Of a stretch of DNA of 60,000 nt, positions 37,441-50,282 are shown piece by piece. Made by a program: the position numbers and the translations under genes. Numbering within the stretch: position 1 is the first letter of the stretch; the number at the start of each line of letters is the position of its first letter. The stretch spans positions 25,682,184-25,742,183 of the forward strand of contig CAIIXF020000012.1 in assembly GCA_903813345.2 (NCBI GenBank), in the 5' to 3' direction. This DNA comes from Owenia fusiformis. Its lineage: Eukaryota > Annelida > Polychaeta > Sabellida > Oweniidae. The notes beneath the pieces are model-generated. The model was not told where the DNA came from, did no database searches, and was given only the letters and a program-made list of their open reading frames with translations.

Positions 37441-37640
37441 TGTAATGTGCATAACGAAGCTTCCTTGGCACAACTGGGCTGGTCGAGGATTCGTGCGGTC
37501 ATAGATACAAAAAAGTTAATGTTTCTGTGGTGTATCCTAAATCTACCAACCACATGTGTGTATAAAATGATTTTTATAATTGAGTTCTTTAGATGGAAGT
37601 CAATTTCTGAACATTCAAAGTTGTATAGCAACTATTCAGT
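37441..37640 (+). pseudogene. Fragment of another LINE, carboxyl region, plus strand
   Basis: The plus-strand frame reads AQLGWSRIRAVIDTKKLMFL followed by WCILNLPTTCVYK. This has the shape of the post-RT region of several LINE families (LGW..I...ID.RKLMFL.RIL.LP). No start, RT core or tail is present. It lies back to back with the minus-strand LINE and joins a satellite-like GACTGGTCCGAAAATTGG at about 37650. Confidence 0.5.
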
Positions 37641-38164
37641 AATAAATGCAGACTGGTCCGAAAATTGGTATTTCTTTTTGAGCTCAATTAGGATGTTCGG
37701 AAATTTCACTTTTTACCCAAGAGCTAAGCACATTTGGGTTCCCATTCCTTTTGCCATCAAAAATAATCCTGCAAAGTTTCAGATTGCTTGGATAATGTCT
37801 TGGTTCTTGGAATTGCACCTCAAATATCAGCCATTTCGGACCAAAATGGCATTTTTTATGAAATTTGTTCATTTTCAAAGGAAATTAAGATACACTATAC
37901 TTTTTGCTATCCCACTAAATATTGGATTTAATGTAAGATGTTACCTTATATATTCATAATATAACAGAATAATGTACTATGATCAAGAATTTTAATACAC
38001 AGAAAAACATCAATTGGCCATAGGGCTACATGTATGAACGCAATACTGGAGTATAAGGGTTATCATTTCTCATGGTGCCATGATTGAAGTCCATATTTAA
38101 ATGAAATCATCCATATTGTCATTCTGTTGTTTAGTTAAATTCTTGAAATCTAAAAGCTGTCTAT

Positions 38165-38650
38165 GATGATTTGCCACCATTTGAACACGGTCTCTTCGGC
38201 CAGCATCCTTTGCACAAATTCACAAATTCTGTGACGTCCTCTGCTCAGTCATTAACAACTTGCAGAGAGTCAACTAGATTCTTGTATCTCATATAAGCTG
38301 CAGATTGTTGCAATTCCCGAGCTGGTAGCTGTATCCAATCGGTATCCACATCAAAGGGGTCGAACAGGAGCCAAGACCGTTCACCAGCAAAGTGATGGAG
38401 GGCACTTCCCCCGGTCTACCATCCAACAGGTGATCTTTCATGTCTGGCTTCATTGGAGGGAAATCCTGGGGTCGATCAGCTTGCAGCATTGCTCTGACAA
38501 TGTCACTCTTTTCTTCATCTACAGTGGCCCTGTCTACCAAGGCGAGGGGTATCATTTCTTCAGATAGGTACCAGAGATGCCTTTTGATTGACACATGGAC
38601 ACGCTGTACCATGCTACCAGCAGCTGCCCACGACTTGACCTAGAGCTATG
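38165..38650 (-). pseudogene. Decayed coding fragment, repetitive family of unknown function
   Basis: On the minus strand a coding-like frame begins near 38645 (SWAAAGSMVQRVHVSIKRHL, then WYLSEEMIPLALVD). It shifts by one base near 38410 and continues WLLFDPFDVDTDWIQLP, AAYMRYKNLVDSLQVVND, stop, AEDVTEFVNL. The RHLWYLSEE and VVND-x-AE signatures remind me of a widespread repetitive protein family of unknown role seen in many invertebrate genomes. That recollection is not a database result. GC content is higher than in the flanks. It is interrupted by a frameshift and a stop, so not functional. Confidence 0.55.
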
Positions 38651-38839
38651 GGATAATGTTCACCACTTCCAGGTATGAAGAAACAAATGTTGCAATCATA
38701 ATTATCTGTTTTCTTTATCTTATAAGATCATTTTCATCAAGATAATTAGGATGATATTAAACATTCATTTGTGCAGGTTTTATATCTCATACTCCTTTCC
38801 CCAATCTTCCTGGCATTTGATGCTAATTTGGTAACACAA

Positions 38840-41800
38840 ACACAAATTAAATATAAAATATTTCGCGACCAGAAACAGCAGTCATTATATCCTTCCTATA
38901 AAAAACGTAGAAACATATATTGAAACGTCTCACAAATCAGCAAAGGACTAGTTAGTAGCAGCATGACGTACGACTTGTCAGAAAATCGTCTCGAGCGAAA
39001 TGTAAATCAGAGCTTTATGACAAATTAGATACTCATAATCTCACGAATAGAACATCCTCCAATCACAGGGCTTCAAAATCCAGAATATCTTCTTTCTTTT
39101 TACCCCCTGCTATAACCAAGTTGGACGCACCCGATTAAACTGAATCACGTGATCTAATTATGCGCCGATGACGTATACATGATTGCTGTCGCAGTGTTGC
39201 GAGAGCCAATCAAATTGCGAGTTCTTAATCGGGGAAATGCTAACTGCTTATAGCAGGGGGAAGAAGGAGGTACGGATTCTGGACACCTGCTTAGGAGGAT
39301 GCGAATAGAATGACCAGACAAGTTCTTGGAAAACCAAATGCAAAATCTATATCCTTACACGTTGCTCAAATAAGCAAACATCATGCTCCTACCAGCGTAA
39401 ATCAGATGATTTTTGGCCCCCATGTACATAAATGGTTGTATCTCGAACCAGGGTTGTTGAAAGTTGTTGTGTTATATATCATTTTGTTGCATATTAAATT
39501 ATTTTTAAAATGATATATCATTGTTAATGTACATGTTAAAAATGAATTTTTATCGCCCGGAACATCGGCTAGGGGGTGTTTTTGGCCCACCCTGTAGATA
39601 TAAAATATATCACAAAGGGAACATCAATCATTAAATCCATTGATGAGCAATTACTTCAAAATAAATATTAAAACGTCTCACAAAATAGCAAAGGACTAGC
39701 TAGTAGCAGTGTAACGTACGACTGGTCCAAAAATTGACATTTCTTTTAGAGTGCCAACTGCATCAGCGATTTAAGACAAAGATATAAAATATTTCACGAC
39801 CGGAAACGTAAGTCATTAAATCTTTCGTTGAGCAAACGTAGAAATATATCCTGAAACGTCTCTCAAATCACCAAAGGACAAGCTAGTACCAGCGTGAAGT
39901 ACAACTGTTCAGAAAATTGACATTTCGTCTAGAGCGCAATGTAAATCAAAGCTTCATGAAAAACAAGATAATCAATATCTTCTCTCAAACTAACAACCCA
40001 CATGCTGCTACCAGCATGACGTAAGACTGGTCCGAAAATTGACATTTCGTCTAGAGTGAAAATGTAAATCAAAGCTTTACGACAAATTAGATATTCCACA
40101 TCTCTCCAATAGAATGACTAATCAACAAGTCCTTGGTAGAGAAAATGTAATAATGTATCCTCCAAAATCTCATTAATTAGCAATTAGCATGCTGCCACCA
40201 ACGTAAAGTACTACTGGTCCGAAAATTGACATTTCATCTAGATCGCAAACTGTATCAGGTATATAAGACAAATTAGATATGAAATAATTCACGACCAGAA
40301 ACACCAGTCATTAAATCCTTCGTAGAGAAAATGTAGAACCATATACTGAAACGTCTTACAAATCAGCTGAGGACTAGCTAGTATCAGCTTGACGTACGAC
40401 TGGTCAGAAAATTGACATTTCGTCTGGAGCGAAATATAAATCAGAGATTTATGACAAATTAGATACTCATAATCTCACGAATAGAATGACCATACAACAA
40501 GTCCTTGGGAGAGCAAATCCAAAAATTGTATCCTTACTCCTTGCTCAAATAAGCAAACATCATGCTCCTACCAGCGTGACGTAAGGCCGGTCAGAAAATT
40601 GACATTTCGTCTAGAGCGCAATGTAAATAGGAGCTTTGCGACAAATCCTACAAATTAGATACTCCATATCTAATGAATAGAATGAACAATCAACAAGTCC
40701 TTGGTAGGACAAATATAAAAATGTATCCTCAGACATCTCACTAATTAGATATTCAATATATCTCAAATAGAATGACTAATCAACAAGTCCTTGGTAGAGC
40801 AAATGTAAAAAATGTATCCTCCAAAATCTTAATAATAAGCAAATAGCATGCTGCCACCAACGTTACGAACGACTGGTCCGAAAATTGACATTTCGTCTAG
40901 ATCGCAAACTGTATCAGCGATATAAGACAAATTAGATATGAAATAATTCATAACCAGAAACACCAGTGATTAATTCCGTCGTAGAGAAAACGTAGAAACA
41001 TATACTAAAACGTCTCACAAATCAGCAAAGGACTAGCTAGTACCAGCGTGACGTACGACTGGTCAGAAAATTGACATTTCGTCTAGAGCGAAATGTAAAT
41101 CAGAGCTTTATGACAAATTAGATACTCATAATATCACGAATAGAATGACCATACAACAAGTCCTTGGAGGACCAAATGCAAACATTATATTCCTTCACCT
41201 TGCTGAAATAATCAAACAACATGCTGCTATGACAAATAAGATACTCAATATCTTACGAATAGAATGACCACTCAACAAGTCCTTCGAAGAGCAAAGGCAA
41301 AAATATATACTTTAACGTCTCTCAAATTAACAACCCACATGCTGCTACCAGCGTGACGTAAGACTGGTCCGAAAATTGACATTTCGTCTAGATAGCTAGC
41401 AAACTGTATCAGCGATTTAAGAAAAATTAGAAATAAATTGAATATTTCACGACCAGAAACACCAGTCATTTAATCAGCAAAGGACCAGTTAGTACCAGCG
41501 TGACGTAGGACTGGTCAAAAAATTGACATTACGATAAGAGCAAAATGTTAAACAGAGCTTTTTGACAAATTAGACACTCAATATTTCACGAATAGAATGA
41601 CCATACACTAATTCCTTGGTAGAGCAAATGCAAAAATATATCCTTTCAAGTTGTTCAAATAAGCAAACAACATGCTCCTACCAACGTGACGTAAGACCGG
41701 TCCGAACATTGACATTTCGTCTAGAGCGCAAAGTAAATCAGAGCTTCATGACAAATAAGATACTGAACATATCACTAAAAGACCAATAAACAAGTCCTTG

Positions 41801-42330
41801 GTAGAGCAAATTTGAAAATATATTTTTAAAAGTCTCACAAAATAGCAAACAACATGCTGGTACCATCGTGACGTACGATTGGTCTGAAGATTTACACCAT
41901 CAAACTGTATTAGCGATTTAAAACAAATTAGATACAAAATATTTCGAGAACGGAAACACCAGTCATTAAATCTTTCGAAGAGCAAACGTGGCAACATATA
42001 TACTGAAACGTCTAACAAATTAGCAAAGGACGAGCTGGTATCAGCGTGAGGTATACGTACGACTGGTCAGAAAATTGACATTTCGTCTAGAGCGCAATGT
42101 AAATCAAAGCTTTATGTCAAATTAGATACTCAATATCTCACGAATATAATGACCACTCAACATGTCCTTGGAAGAACATAGGCAAAATTATATCCTTTAA
42201 CATCTCTTCAATTATTTACCAACATACATGTACTGTTACCAGCGTGACGTTAGACCGGTCCGAAAATTGACATTTCATCTAGAGCGCAAACTGTATCAGC
42301 AATTTAAGACAAATTAGACATAAAATACTA
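38840..42330. repeat. Satellite block 2, ~186-bp monomers in mixed order
   Basis: At least fifteen monomers are marked by GGTC(C/A)GAAAATTGACAT, spaced about 186 bp where complete (for example 40031, 40218, 40404, 40591). Subtype B (ATCGCAAACTGTATCAGC and ACGACCAGAAACACCAG) and subtype A (AGCGCAATGTAAATCAAAG and GAATAGAATGACC) follow an order that often reads B-A-A, suggesting an eroded trimeric higher-order unit. A non-satellite piece interrupts at about 39050-39300. Every monomer has a TGACGTA or TGACGTAA-like box. Confidence 0.88.
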
Positions 42331-42385
42331 TATTGATTCCTTTAGGTCAAAAATACCATTTCATATCTGCTTTAATGGCAGGTGA

Positions 42386-42557
42386 CAGAATATATCCTGT
42401 ATTGCACTTCAAATCATTCAATAACGTTTTTATCGTGTGATCCTCTGTATTGCTACTGAGATTGTCCCCTCCGCACCAATATTTTCTGTATTGCGAGGGA
42501 GATGATCAACAGGAACAATCTCAGTAGCAATACAGATTGGTACAGCACATCAAGAAC
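42386..42557. repeat. Second member of the CTGTATTGC palindrome family
   Basis: It is the reverse complement of about 22430-22600. It carries ATATATCCTGTATTGCAC, CTCTGTATTGCTACTGAG and ends CAATACAGATTGGTACAGC. Four copies of the motif are present. It lies at the right edge of the satellite field. Confidence 0.75.
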
Positions 42558-42559
42558 CC

Positions 42560-45500
42560 CAACTCGTATTTTTTGCAAGGACTCGGATGGATGGATATTC
42601 TGTCATATGACTTGCGGCAAACCTTCCATTCCCCATTGGTTAACATGTGAATGTCGATTTTCAAAAATTCATCAAATTCATCATCAATTTTCGACCTATT
42701 GTAATTGAGGAAAAAAATTGAGAAAATTTGGAGGTATTGGAAATAAAGTCAAGTTACGTTTCCAACAACATTATAAGTTATTTCATCGCCAGTTAAATAA
42801 ATAAAAATTCAAACGTAAAGAAGCTTTAACACGTAGTTCAATGGGGAAAAAAGGTTGCCAAACTTATGGAGGGGAGTGTAAATTTATAAAATATTGACGG
42901 AGTGGGAGCTGTTACAATGTCCCCTACTTTTAGCAATTTTCAGAACGTTTCGTCCTGTGTATTTAATAAGAGGCAATACCATTGCCGTTTTTGGACTTAT
43001 TTCTTGAAATCATTATTACGCTATTGTTGCCATATATTTGCATTAATATGAGGAATCGATTCCAAGAAAGAACGCCTATTTTACACTAGTTATAGTTAAT
43101 TTGGTGATAAATGTGAAATTTTAGGGATATCCATAAGAAAGCCAAAGCGTATTATTGCATTAAAAAAAGAAAGTCCGTGTTTAAATATAGACATTTTTGA
43201 TTTCGCAAGATCCAGTTTTCGTTCAATAGGATTTTTTGTTCCTCAACACTCCATTCTTCACAAAAACCTGTGTAAAATGGCTACGCAAGAACTATTGTAT
43301 AATGTCACTTTTGAGACCCTCATTTTGTTATAAAGACGTAACGTTTTTATAACCAGGCGAGGATCGGTGTATCTGTGATATGTAAAAATGATGTTTATTT
43401 TGTTTTTAAAGAGATTTACATACAATATATGCCATCCGTTATTCATGTTCAGTTCACTTCGCATAATTTAGATTTAAGTGCGTTTGGTGTTTGAGCGTAT
43501 TTATGTGCTCACAAATTATTTCTTAGGCGTCGTGTAAATGGAACAGGCGATAGGAGTGGATGCTGAGTTGTTGTTGTTGCAAGAACTCCTGGAACTGAAA
43601 AGGAAGTGCTGATGTGTTCGTTACAAAATGGCCGAATTTCCCGGGAATCAGAATTTGATAAGATTTTTTGTTTTCACGATAAGATTTAATCACTAAAGTA
43701 AAAAGTTACATCCTCGAAATTTTAGCTAAATATTTGGCACGTATTCAGTGCGTAGAGACGGGTTTCGAAATATGATTTCAAATCATTTAAAACAATAGGG
43801 GAAATAATCCCAGATTTCAATGATGACCTACGCTCATAATGTGAGTACGGTATTGAGATGACCCACGTCTCTGATTGGTCAAATCGACAACTTTTGGTGG
43901 CCTCAAAATTTTCGAAATACGCTTCGAATAATATTGTGTTCATTTCCAATATAATATTCCATTAACTACTAGGTCTTATCACATATTGTATCATAGCTTG
44001 TTTTTTCACATTAAGATGAAGGCATACGTAAGAAATAGTTTTATATCTTTTAGAACATCACAACGACGTTTTATACTCGAAAACTAACTGTTGAGAATTC
44101 GCGCAAACGAAGGTGGTACGCAAGAGACGTAATTGTGTCTGTTAACTCTTACTTATATCGACTGCTTACTCAAAAGGTTAATACGTTTGGTGCTCGGAGT
44201 GAGTCAATATTGCTATTCGCTACACTTCAGTGGTGCAATAGTGAAGTCGATGTTCCAAGTTATATGATAGTTATAGAAAGAATGAAAATAATATCGTTTT
44301 AAATTTTAAAATATTTGATATGTCATAGTACACGGTACACAATTGCAAAAGTTGATCAATACAGGGTACAAGGAATGTAAATTGTTCAATAGTACAGGGA
44401 GCGAGAAAGTAAGCTGATTATACAGACATACTATGTTCCGACCTCATGTACATTTACGCTGCAAACAGTGAAAGTAATGCTAAAAAGGTCGCCTGTTGAT
44501 GCTTTGGGGTGTCATCAATTGTTATTTAATCCAAATAAAGTAAACATTATTTTGTAGATTTAGACACAGGCTTTCAGGTCGTATGCATTTTAGTCATAAA
44601 ATAAACAAGAACGCTAGATTATACGTGTTACTAGGGTATCAAATTGAAATAAAATAACAAAATTAAATGTTAAGACGTTAATGATAATTATATAAATGAC
44701 TATCCGCTATCAGTATTAATGGCTATCCGCTACTCAGAATAATTAAAATTGCCTGAACTACATGTGAAGAATCGTTCTATATAACCCCTTGAATGGTATA
44801 ATTCACTACCGTCCTCAAAAACCGATCATTTAGAATGTTTTGTTCAAATTCACAAAAATACAGTTGAATAACATACTTGAAAACGTATCCACCTATAACA
44901 CGATGACACGAAATAATAGTTAACTGTTTTTTTTTGTTACATATCAATGTAACATTTTCGAAGGGAAACTTACATGCTCCCTGTACGTTGACAGATTTAC
45001 TGAAATGTATCGTGTATTGTGTTGAGTTTTGCTTCACTGCGCCCACTATTATCTATCTTTGCCTATAGGGGTTTTTTGCCAACAATATTCTACAAACTGC
45101 TTGATGAATCAATTCTATGTCTGGTAGAACACTAGAAATAAATGTAAAATGTATTTTACGTTCAGAAATATGGAATTAAACCCACGTCCTCCATTTGCAA
45201 CTTAGCTGTACCCTGTTTCCATTTTAAACGTGGTCACGTGGTAGGGTAGTGTGTGTGACTTCTGCTTCAAAAGCTCGCCTATTTTCAAAACGGCCACCAT
45301 TTTTGTCTTGTGAAATTCACTTTTGGCCCATTTCCTAGCTTTACGAATAATTCCAGATGTCCTACATTGTAAAAGCCATGTCTTTGTAAAGAGTAGTTGT
45401 ATGAAATAATTTTGTTACAAAAAATCAGCAAAAACATCATATCCATTTTTTTATTTTCTGTCATTTTAGCCATCATTCACTTTTGAGCAACACCATGTGA

Positions 45501-48500
45501 GCCCAGTACCCACGGTACTAATTTTTATTTAAAACAATGTGCTTTCTTTCAAGTGAAGTTCCAACAGTTCCACTTGTGGATGTGTTCCATTTAAAGAGGT
45601 GTTCCACTTTACAGGTTTTGAGAAAGTACTCATGGTGAAAGATATAATGACCTTCTAAAATCACTTGCCATACTTACCCTGGTCCTTTATGTTGGGTTAT
45701 TAGGTATTAGACATGGATATGATATAAGATAAAATAAGATTATACAAGACTGTAATATTAATAAAATATTATTAAATAAGAATTATGAAATAAATTGAAT
45801 TGAATAAATGACAGAACTAAATTTGCTTGCCGATCCTGAATTAATGATTTATGCAACACAACATGATATCATTTTTAATTTCACATTGTATTAATGCTTT
45901 AAATGCTATATTCATAGAGTCAAGTAGTTGTGACATATTTCCTATTGTATTGCAATTAAGTTGTATGTTGTAGGCCTATATCAGTATGCCCTACACCAAA
46001 AGAAATAAAGCAATGTAAATACGTATATGTTACTATACTTATTGTATCTTAATTATCCCAACGGACGAAGTTCTGTAGGGATATAGTAAAGCCCTCCGTC
46101 CGTCCGTCTGTCCGTCAGTCACACTGGAGGCCAAGAGAACTTATCCTGGTATTCATGTTGGAACTTGAATTCGTCCGTCTGTCCGGAGGATAACTCGAAT
46201 ACTAGTCAACAGATTTGCTTCATATTTAATGGAAATATGTATATTGGTGAATAGTTTTACGCAAATTTTTCTTCAAGATGGCCGCCAGTTTGAAAATGCC
46301 GGGAATTTTTCACAAAAATCTTACGTTTTTCATTTTAAACCAAAATAATAAATATTATTATTTGAAATTTTGGCAGTATATTAACATCTGTCTATTTCAC
46401 ATATATATCCCGAGTTTTTCACCCTGACCCCCAGGGGCCGTAAATGGGGGTTGAGAAAACAGGAATTTGCGTTAATTTTGAGATGTATAGCTTTATTATA
46501 CTCAAATGAAAGGCAATTTAGAGTAGATTGTAAATATCGTAGCGTTTTTCTGATTGGGGCCTAAAAATCAAAATGGCCGCCTAATGCGTGATTTCGCAAT
46601 TATTTTCTGATCTCTTAAAAGTATGGCTATATTATACTCAAATTGAAGGTATTTCAGAGTAGATCACAATTATGGCATTGTTTTTCTGATTTGCGTCTTT
46701 GAAAATTCAAAATGGCTGACTAGAGCAGAAATTCGCCATTTCTTAGATTTACATGATGCTACAATGATTTAATATATTTATTGAAGGTAAGAGTAGATGG
46801 TAAATATTATTTTGTGACTGTACAGATTGATGATTTATATAGTGTTCGTTGGGATTTGCTACTCCGTGGAGTTGACATTTTCTAGTTCCTTATTGAGTTC
46901 AGTACAGAGTGATCATGACAAATATATCACAAAAATGGACATACATCATGACATTAAATGTCATTTGAGCCATATAGTACTGTTCTTTTTCCTCCCAAAC
47001 ATTTACATAATGATCTAATTTGGTGGGTGTTTGGTGTACAGCTGGAAAATATTTGAAATACGATTTTGTTTCTATTATATGACTTCGAATTTAATGAGAA
47101 ACAATTAAGAAAAATATTATGTAGACTAGTATAAAAATTCATTTACAGCGCGCATAAGAAGCTAAGACGATTCTCTTGGATTTACATAAATCAGTCAAAA
47201 TTGGAGCACAGTACGTGTTCGTGAGTTTAATGTCCATATAACATGTTTAGTACCATGGTACATGAAGTGTGAACTATTCCATATCATAAATGAGAATATT
47301 GTAACTGAAAGAGGAAAAAATTACACTCTTGTCTATTCTAAAAATGCGGAATTTATACATATAATCATCATTCCGATTGGAATGACGCACTAAAAAAGAT
47401 TCAGATAAAAAAGAGGCCAGCGGAAATTGTGCCGTAAAATATGGCGCTGTTTTAAATGCGCCCACATTGCAAAGAAATGTACCAAATCCATCCACTTCAT
47501 CCAATATCAATGAATTTTCTCTTAGCTGTTATTTGGAACATGTGTAGTGTGATCGGATGAAAACATATTTTCTACACAAAATGGGCATCTTGAATTTGAA
47601 TTTCGAACATTCGTCTTTAAGAAATGAATACGATCCGTCTTTAGAATAGGTTAATTGTTCATAAATGTCCGTATCTTTAAACCCTAATACTATTTACAAA
47701 GTGTCTTATCGTAGATTGATTTTTCAATTTCATAATATGATATTTGGCGTACACATTATTCAATACGCCTTTACGAGACTTATGTCATTTCGATCGTTTT
47801 ATTTGGAATTTCAATGGGCGAATTTCATGTTCAAGCTTGATGTCAACTGAAGTACATCCGTGAACTATTTAAGTCGTCAACTTGGATTTTGGGCTAAAAT
47901 GACGCCATTTAAGAGTTTTCATTTTAGTAAAAACTGTAACAATTTTTCATGTTCAATTGAATCATTCTTGTTTTTTGTTTGCCTAAAATTCGATACATTG
48001 CTCACGCTGTGGTCGTCTTATATATATTTTGCATTAAATATTGATCCTTAAAATTAATTCCAGTTTTCTATGAAGAAAATGCATGATTAAAAAAATAATA
48101 ACGTCACACGTAATTTTTGTCTCAATATTAGCCCCGTTTTAGCAGTTTTCGTATTTTTAAACTGAAAAATGAATACTTAATCGTTATCGGATCAGATAAA
48201 TATTTCGTATACATGAAATTAAATACCTTCCGCGAATAATGGGTGATACATATTTTTATATAACAATATTTATTTGGTGTGCGAAATGCCTAAACTTTAG
48301 AGATAGAAACTACAGATAGATCCGTGATTTGTGTCGTCAAACACGTTATTTGTGTAAAAAATGAGCCGTTTTAAGTTTGAGGTTTGGTAAAAACTGTAAC
48401 GATCGTTGGATTTTAAGTGAATCTAAATAATTTTTTCACGAGCATGATTTTCGATACATTATCCAACTTTTGTACGATCTAAAATGAATCATAAAAATAA

Positions 48501-49200
48501 ATTATTCTATGAATTAATCAGACAAAGTCGAAGTTCAAAAAAGTTAAAAGTAGCCCTTTTTCCAACGCATTTTATACCCATTTCCCGTGGTCTTGGGCAG
48601 TTGAAAAATACACCATTAGATAGAGGAGGTACTTATCATTATAGGCATACTATTTTTATTTTATTAAAGTAACATCTTGATTGCTAAACAACTCGTTAAA
48701 GACCATGCCCAATCGGGCGTAAACAAGTAGTTCGAAAATGCCGAAATTATTACTACGCACTTTTTTTTAAAAACCGGTAAACAACAATGGGTTTATAACG
48801 TCGGCCGACAGACTGTTAAACTCTGGGGTTTCCCTCCTCCTCAATAGTTAAAACAAAAGAGATTACCGAAATTTCTGTTTCTGGACGTCCGGCCATGTTG
48901 AACCAAAGACATGGTGTTTTCGTTTTCAGTTGATCCCCAGTAGTCATGAATAAACGAATTGTGCAAACTGCAATACGACTCCGAGTTACCTTGCCTCTTA
49001 TTGGATAAAATTCATCATAATGTAGCTAATTAAGTGTAGCAACAACTGGAACCTGACTGCAGTTTACACGGCCCCATGAATACATGCTTGTGCGACACGT
49101 ACATTCGTTCTGAGCTTTGCCACGTGTTGGTCAACATAGTTTATATTAGTTTTAGTTTACAAGAAACATTTATTTACCGGATAACAAAACTAAAACTGGA
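42560..49200. other. Long intergenic region without a firm gene
   Basis: I find no conserved protein. A possible terminal coding exon on the minus strand (43594-43523, acceptor CCTTTTCAG, 23 codons FQEFLQQQQLSIHSY.., TAA) has no partners and is weak. Around 46060-46760 lie a CCGTCCGTCCGTC tract and several diverged blocks containing TCAAAATGGC(C/T)G, suggesting an old internally repeated element. The rest is AT-rich and appears unique. Confidence 0.4.
46060..46760. repeat. Old repeat with GTCCGTCCGTC tract and AAAATGGCCGCC blocks
   Basis: A (CCGT)n-like tract at about 46088-46120 is followed by repeated segments of the form TATACTCAAATGAAAGG, AGAGTAGAT and TCAAAATGGCCGCC at irregular 100-150 bp spacing. 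No ends or TSD are visible, so the element class is unknown. Confidence 0.4.
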
Positions 49201-49219
49201 CACTCATTTTGGAGGAGCG

Positions 49220-49339
49220 ATGACTTCTTCAAGTAAAGAAATTTCAAAATATCGAGAAAGTTTGTGCCTATCCGACAGTTACGGTAATAACAGCGACTTG
49301 AAGAACAGCGGAGAACACAGTTCATCGTACAAGTTTGAT
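49220..49339 (+). CDS. Candidate first coding exon of an unidentified gene
   Basis: ATG at 49220 opens 40 codons reading MTSSSKEISKYRESL, CLSDSYGNNSDL, KNSGEHSSSYKFD and ends at an excellent donor, GAT|GTAAGTAT. The hydrophilic, Ser-rich composition and clean donor look like a genuine amino terminus, and the frame is open upstream to 49076. I do not recognise the family. No further exon was found before the window ends, and the presumed intron begins with palindromic elements at 49387. It may be chance. Confidence 0.35.
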
Positions 49340-49386
49340 GTAAGTATACGATTTGAATTTTATACAGTCATTATACAGTCTATTAA

Positions 49387-49800
49387 GGACAGGGTGCATG
49401 TTGGGAAATTTTCTGCATTCCTCAATTGAGTCACATGTTATTTTTCAAACATGAATAACTCCTTCCCCACATTGTCTACATCTTCCAAGTTTGCAAAAAG
49501 AGTGCACTTCTGTGCCTAGAAAAGCCTTGTGAGAATGTTTGTTTTGTAAAATGTATAAAAAATGAGAAAATTCAGTGAAAAAAATTTCTGAAAATTTTCT
49601 GATTTTTTTCACTGAATTTTCTTGTTTTTTATACACTTTATCAAAACATTCTTCTCACAAGTCTTTTCTAGGCACAGAAGTGCATTCTTTGTGCAAAACT
49701 GGAAGATATAGACAATGAAGGGAAGGAGTGATTCTTGTTTGAAAAATAGCATGTGACTCAATTGAGGAATGCAGAAAATTTCCCATCATGCACCCTGACC
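49387..49800. mobile_element. TTAA-flanked palindromic element A
   Basis: The ends GGACAGGGTGCATG and CATGCACCCTGACC are flanked directly by TTAA (49383-49386 and 49801-49804). Almost the whole 414 bp is one palindrome with ~200-bp arms centred near 49590 (TCAGTGAAAAAAATT against TTTTTTTCACTGA). TTAA duplication is the mark of piggyBac and Kolobok transposases. No coding sequence is present. A sister copy lies at 51293-51705. Confidence 0.9.
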
Positions 49801-50282
49801 TTAATGCTTCAAAGGCAAGGAGTTGAACCTGAAAAATCAAAAATAAAGTATGAATCAAAAGATTCTGTTCAGTGACCTTCCCTAACTCCTACTTTTAGCT
49901 TTTTTTCAGTCATACTTTCAAAGGACTAAAAAGGTTATTTCCTCATGTTTAGGGTCATTCTGACCATGTACATTGTGATCCTGGTGATGTAAATGATATG
50001 TGGAAATAATTAAATTGACTGGAGGCAAAAACAGAACCCTGTTATCTTTGTTCAAAAAATGTCTACAAATGCAAAAAAAATTGTCACTTCCTGTTTCGTC
50101 ATTTCCTGTTAACTTCCATAGCACCTTAATTTTCTCAAATTAATTTATCTGAAAGTGCAGTCCTTACTTTCGGAACTGGTCACCTTTTGGAAAAATGAAA
50201 AAATACAATGTAGTGAACAGCGGGGTAAAAAGTGGTCATTTTTGCCCTACTTCTGTAAGACTTTGGAAAAACCTACAATTAA

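Noticed and set aside
37399-37959. 186-codon plus-strand frame taken as one gene
   Set aside because: Only its first part resembles a LINE carboxyl region; the rest runs into satellite-like and unique DNA without conserved features.
43523-43594. Minus-strand terminal exon FQEFLQQQQLSIHSY with good acceptor
   Set aside because: No upstream exon and no recognised protein; one good acceptor in 7 kb is expected by chance.
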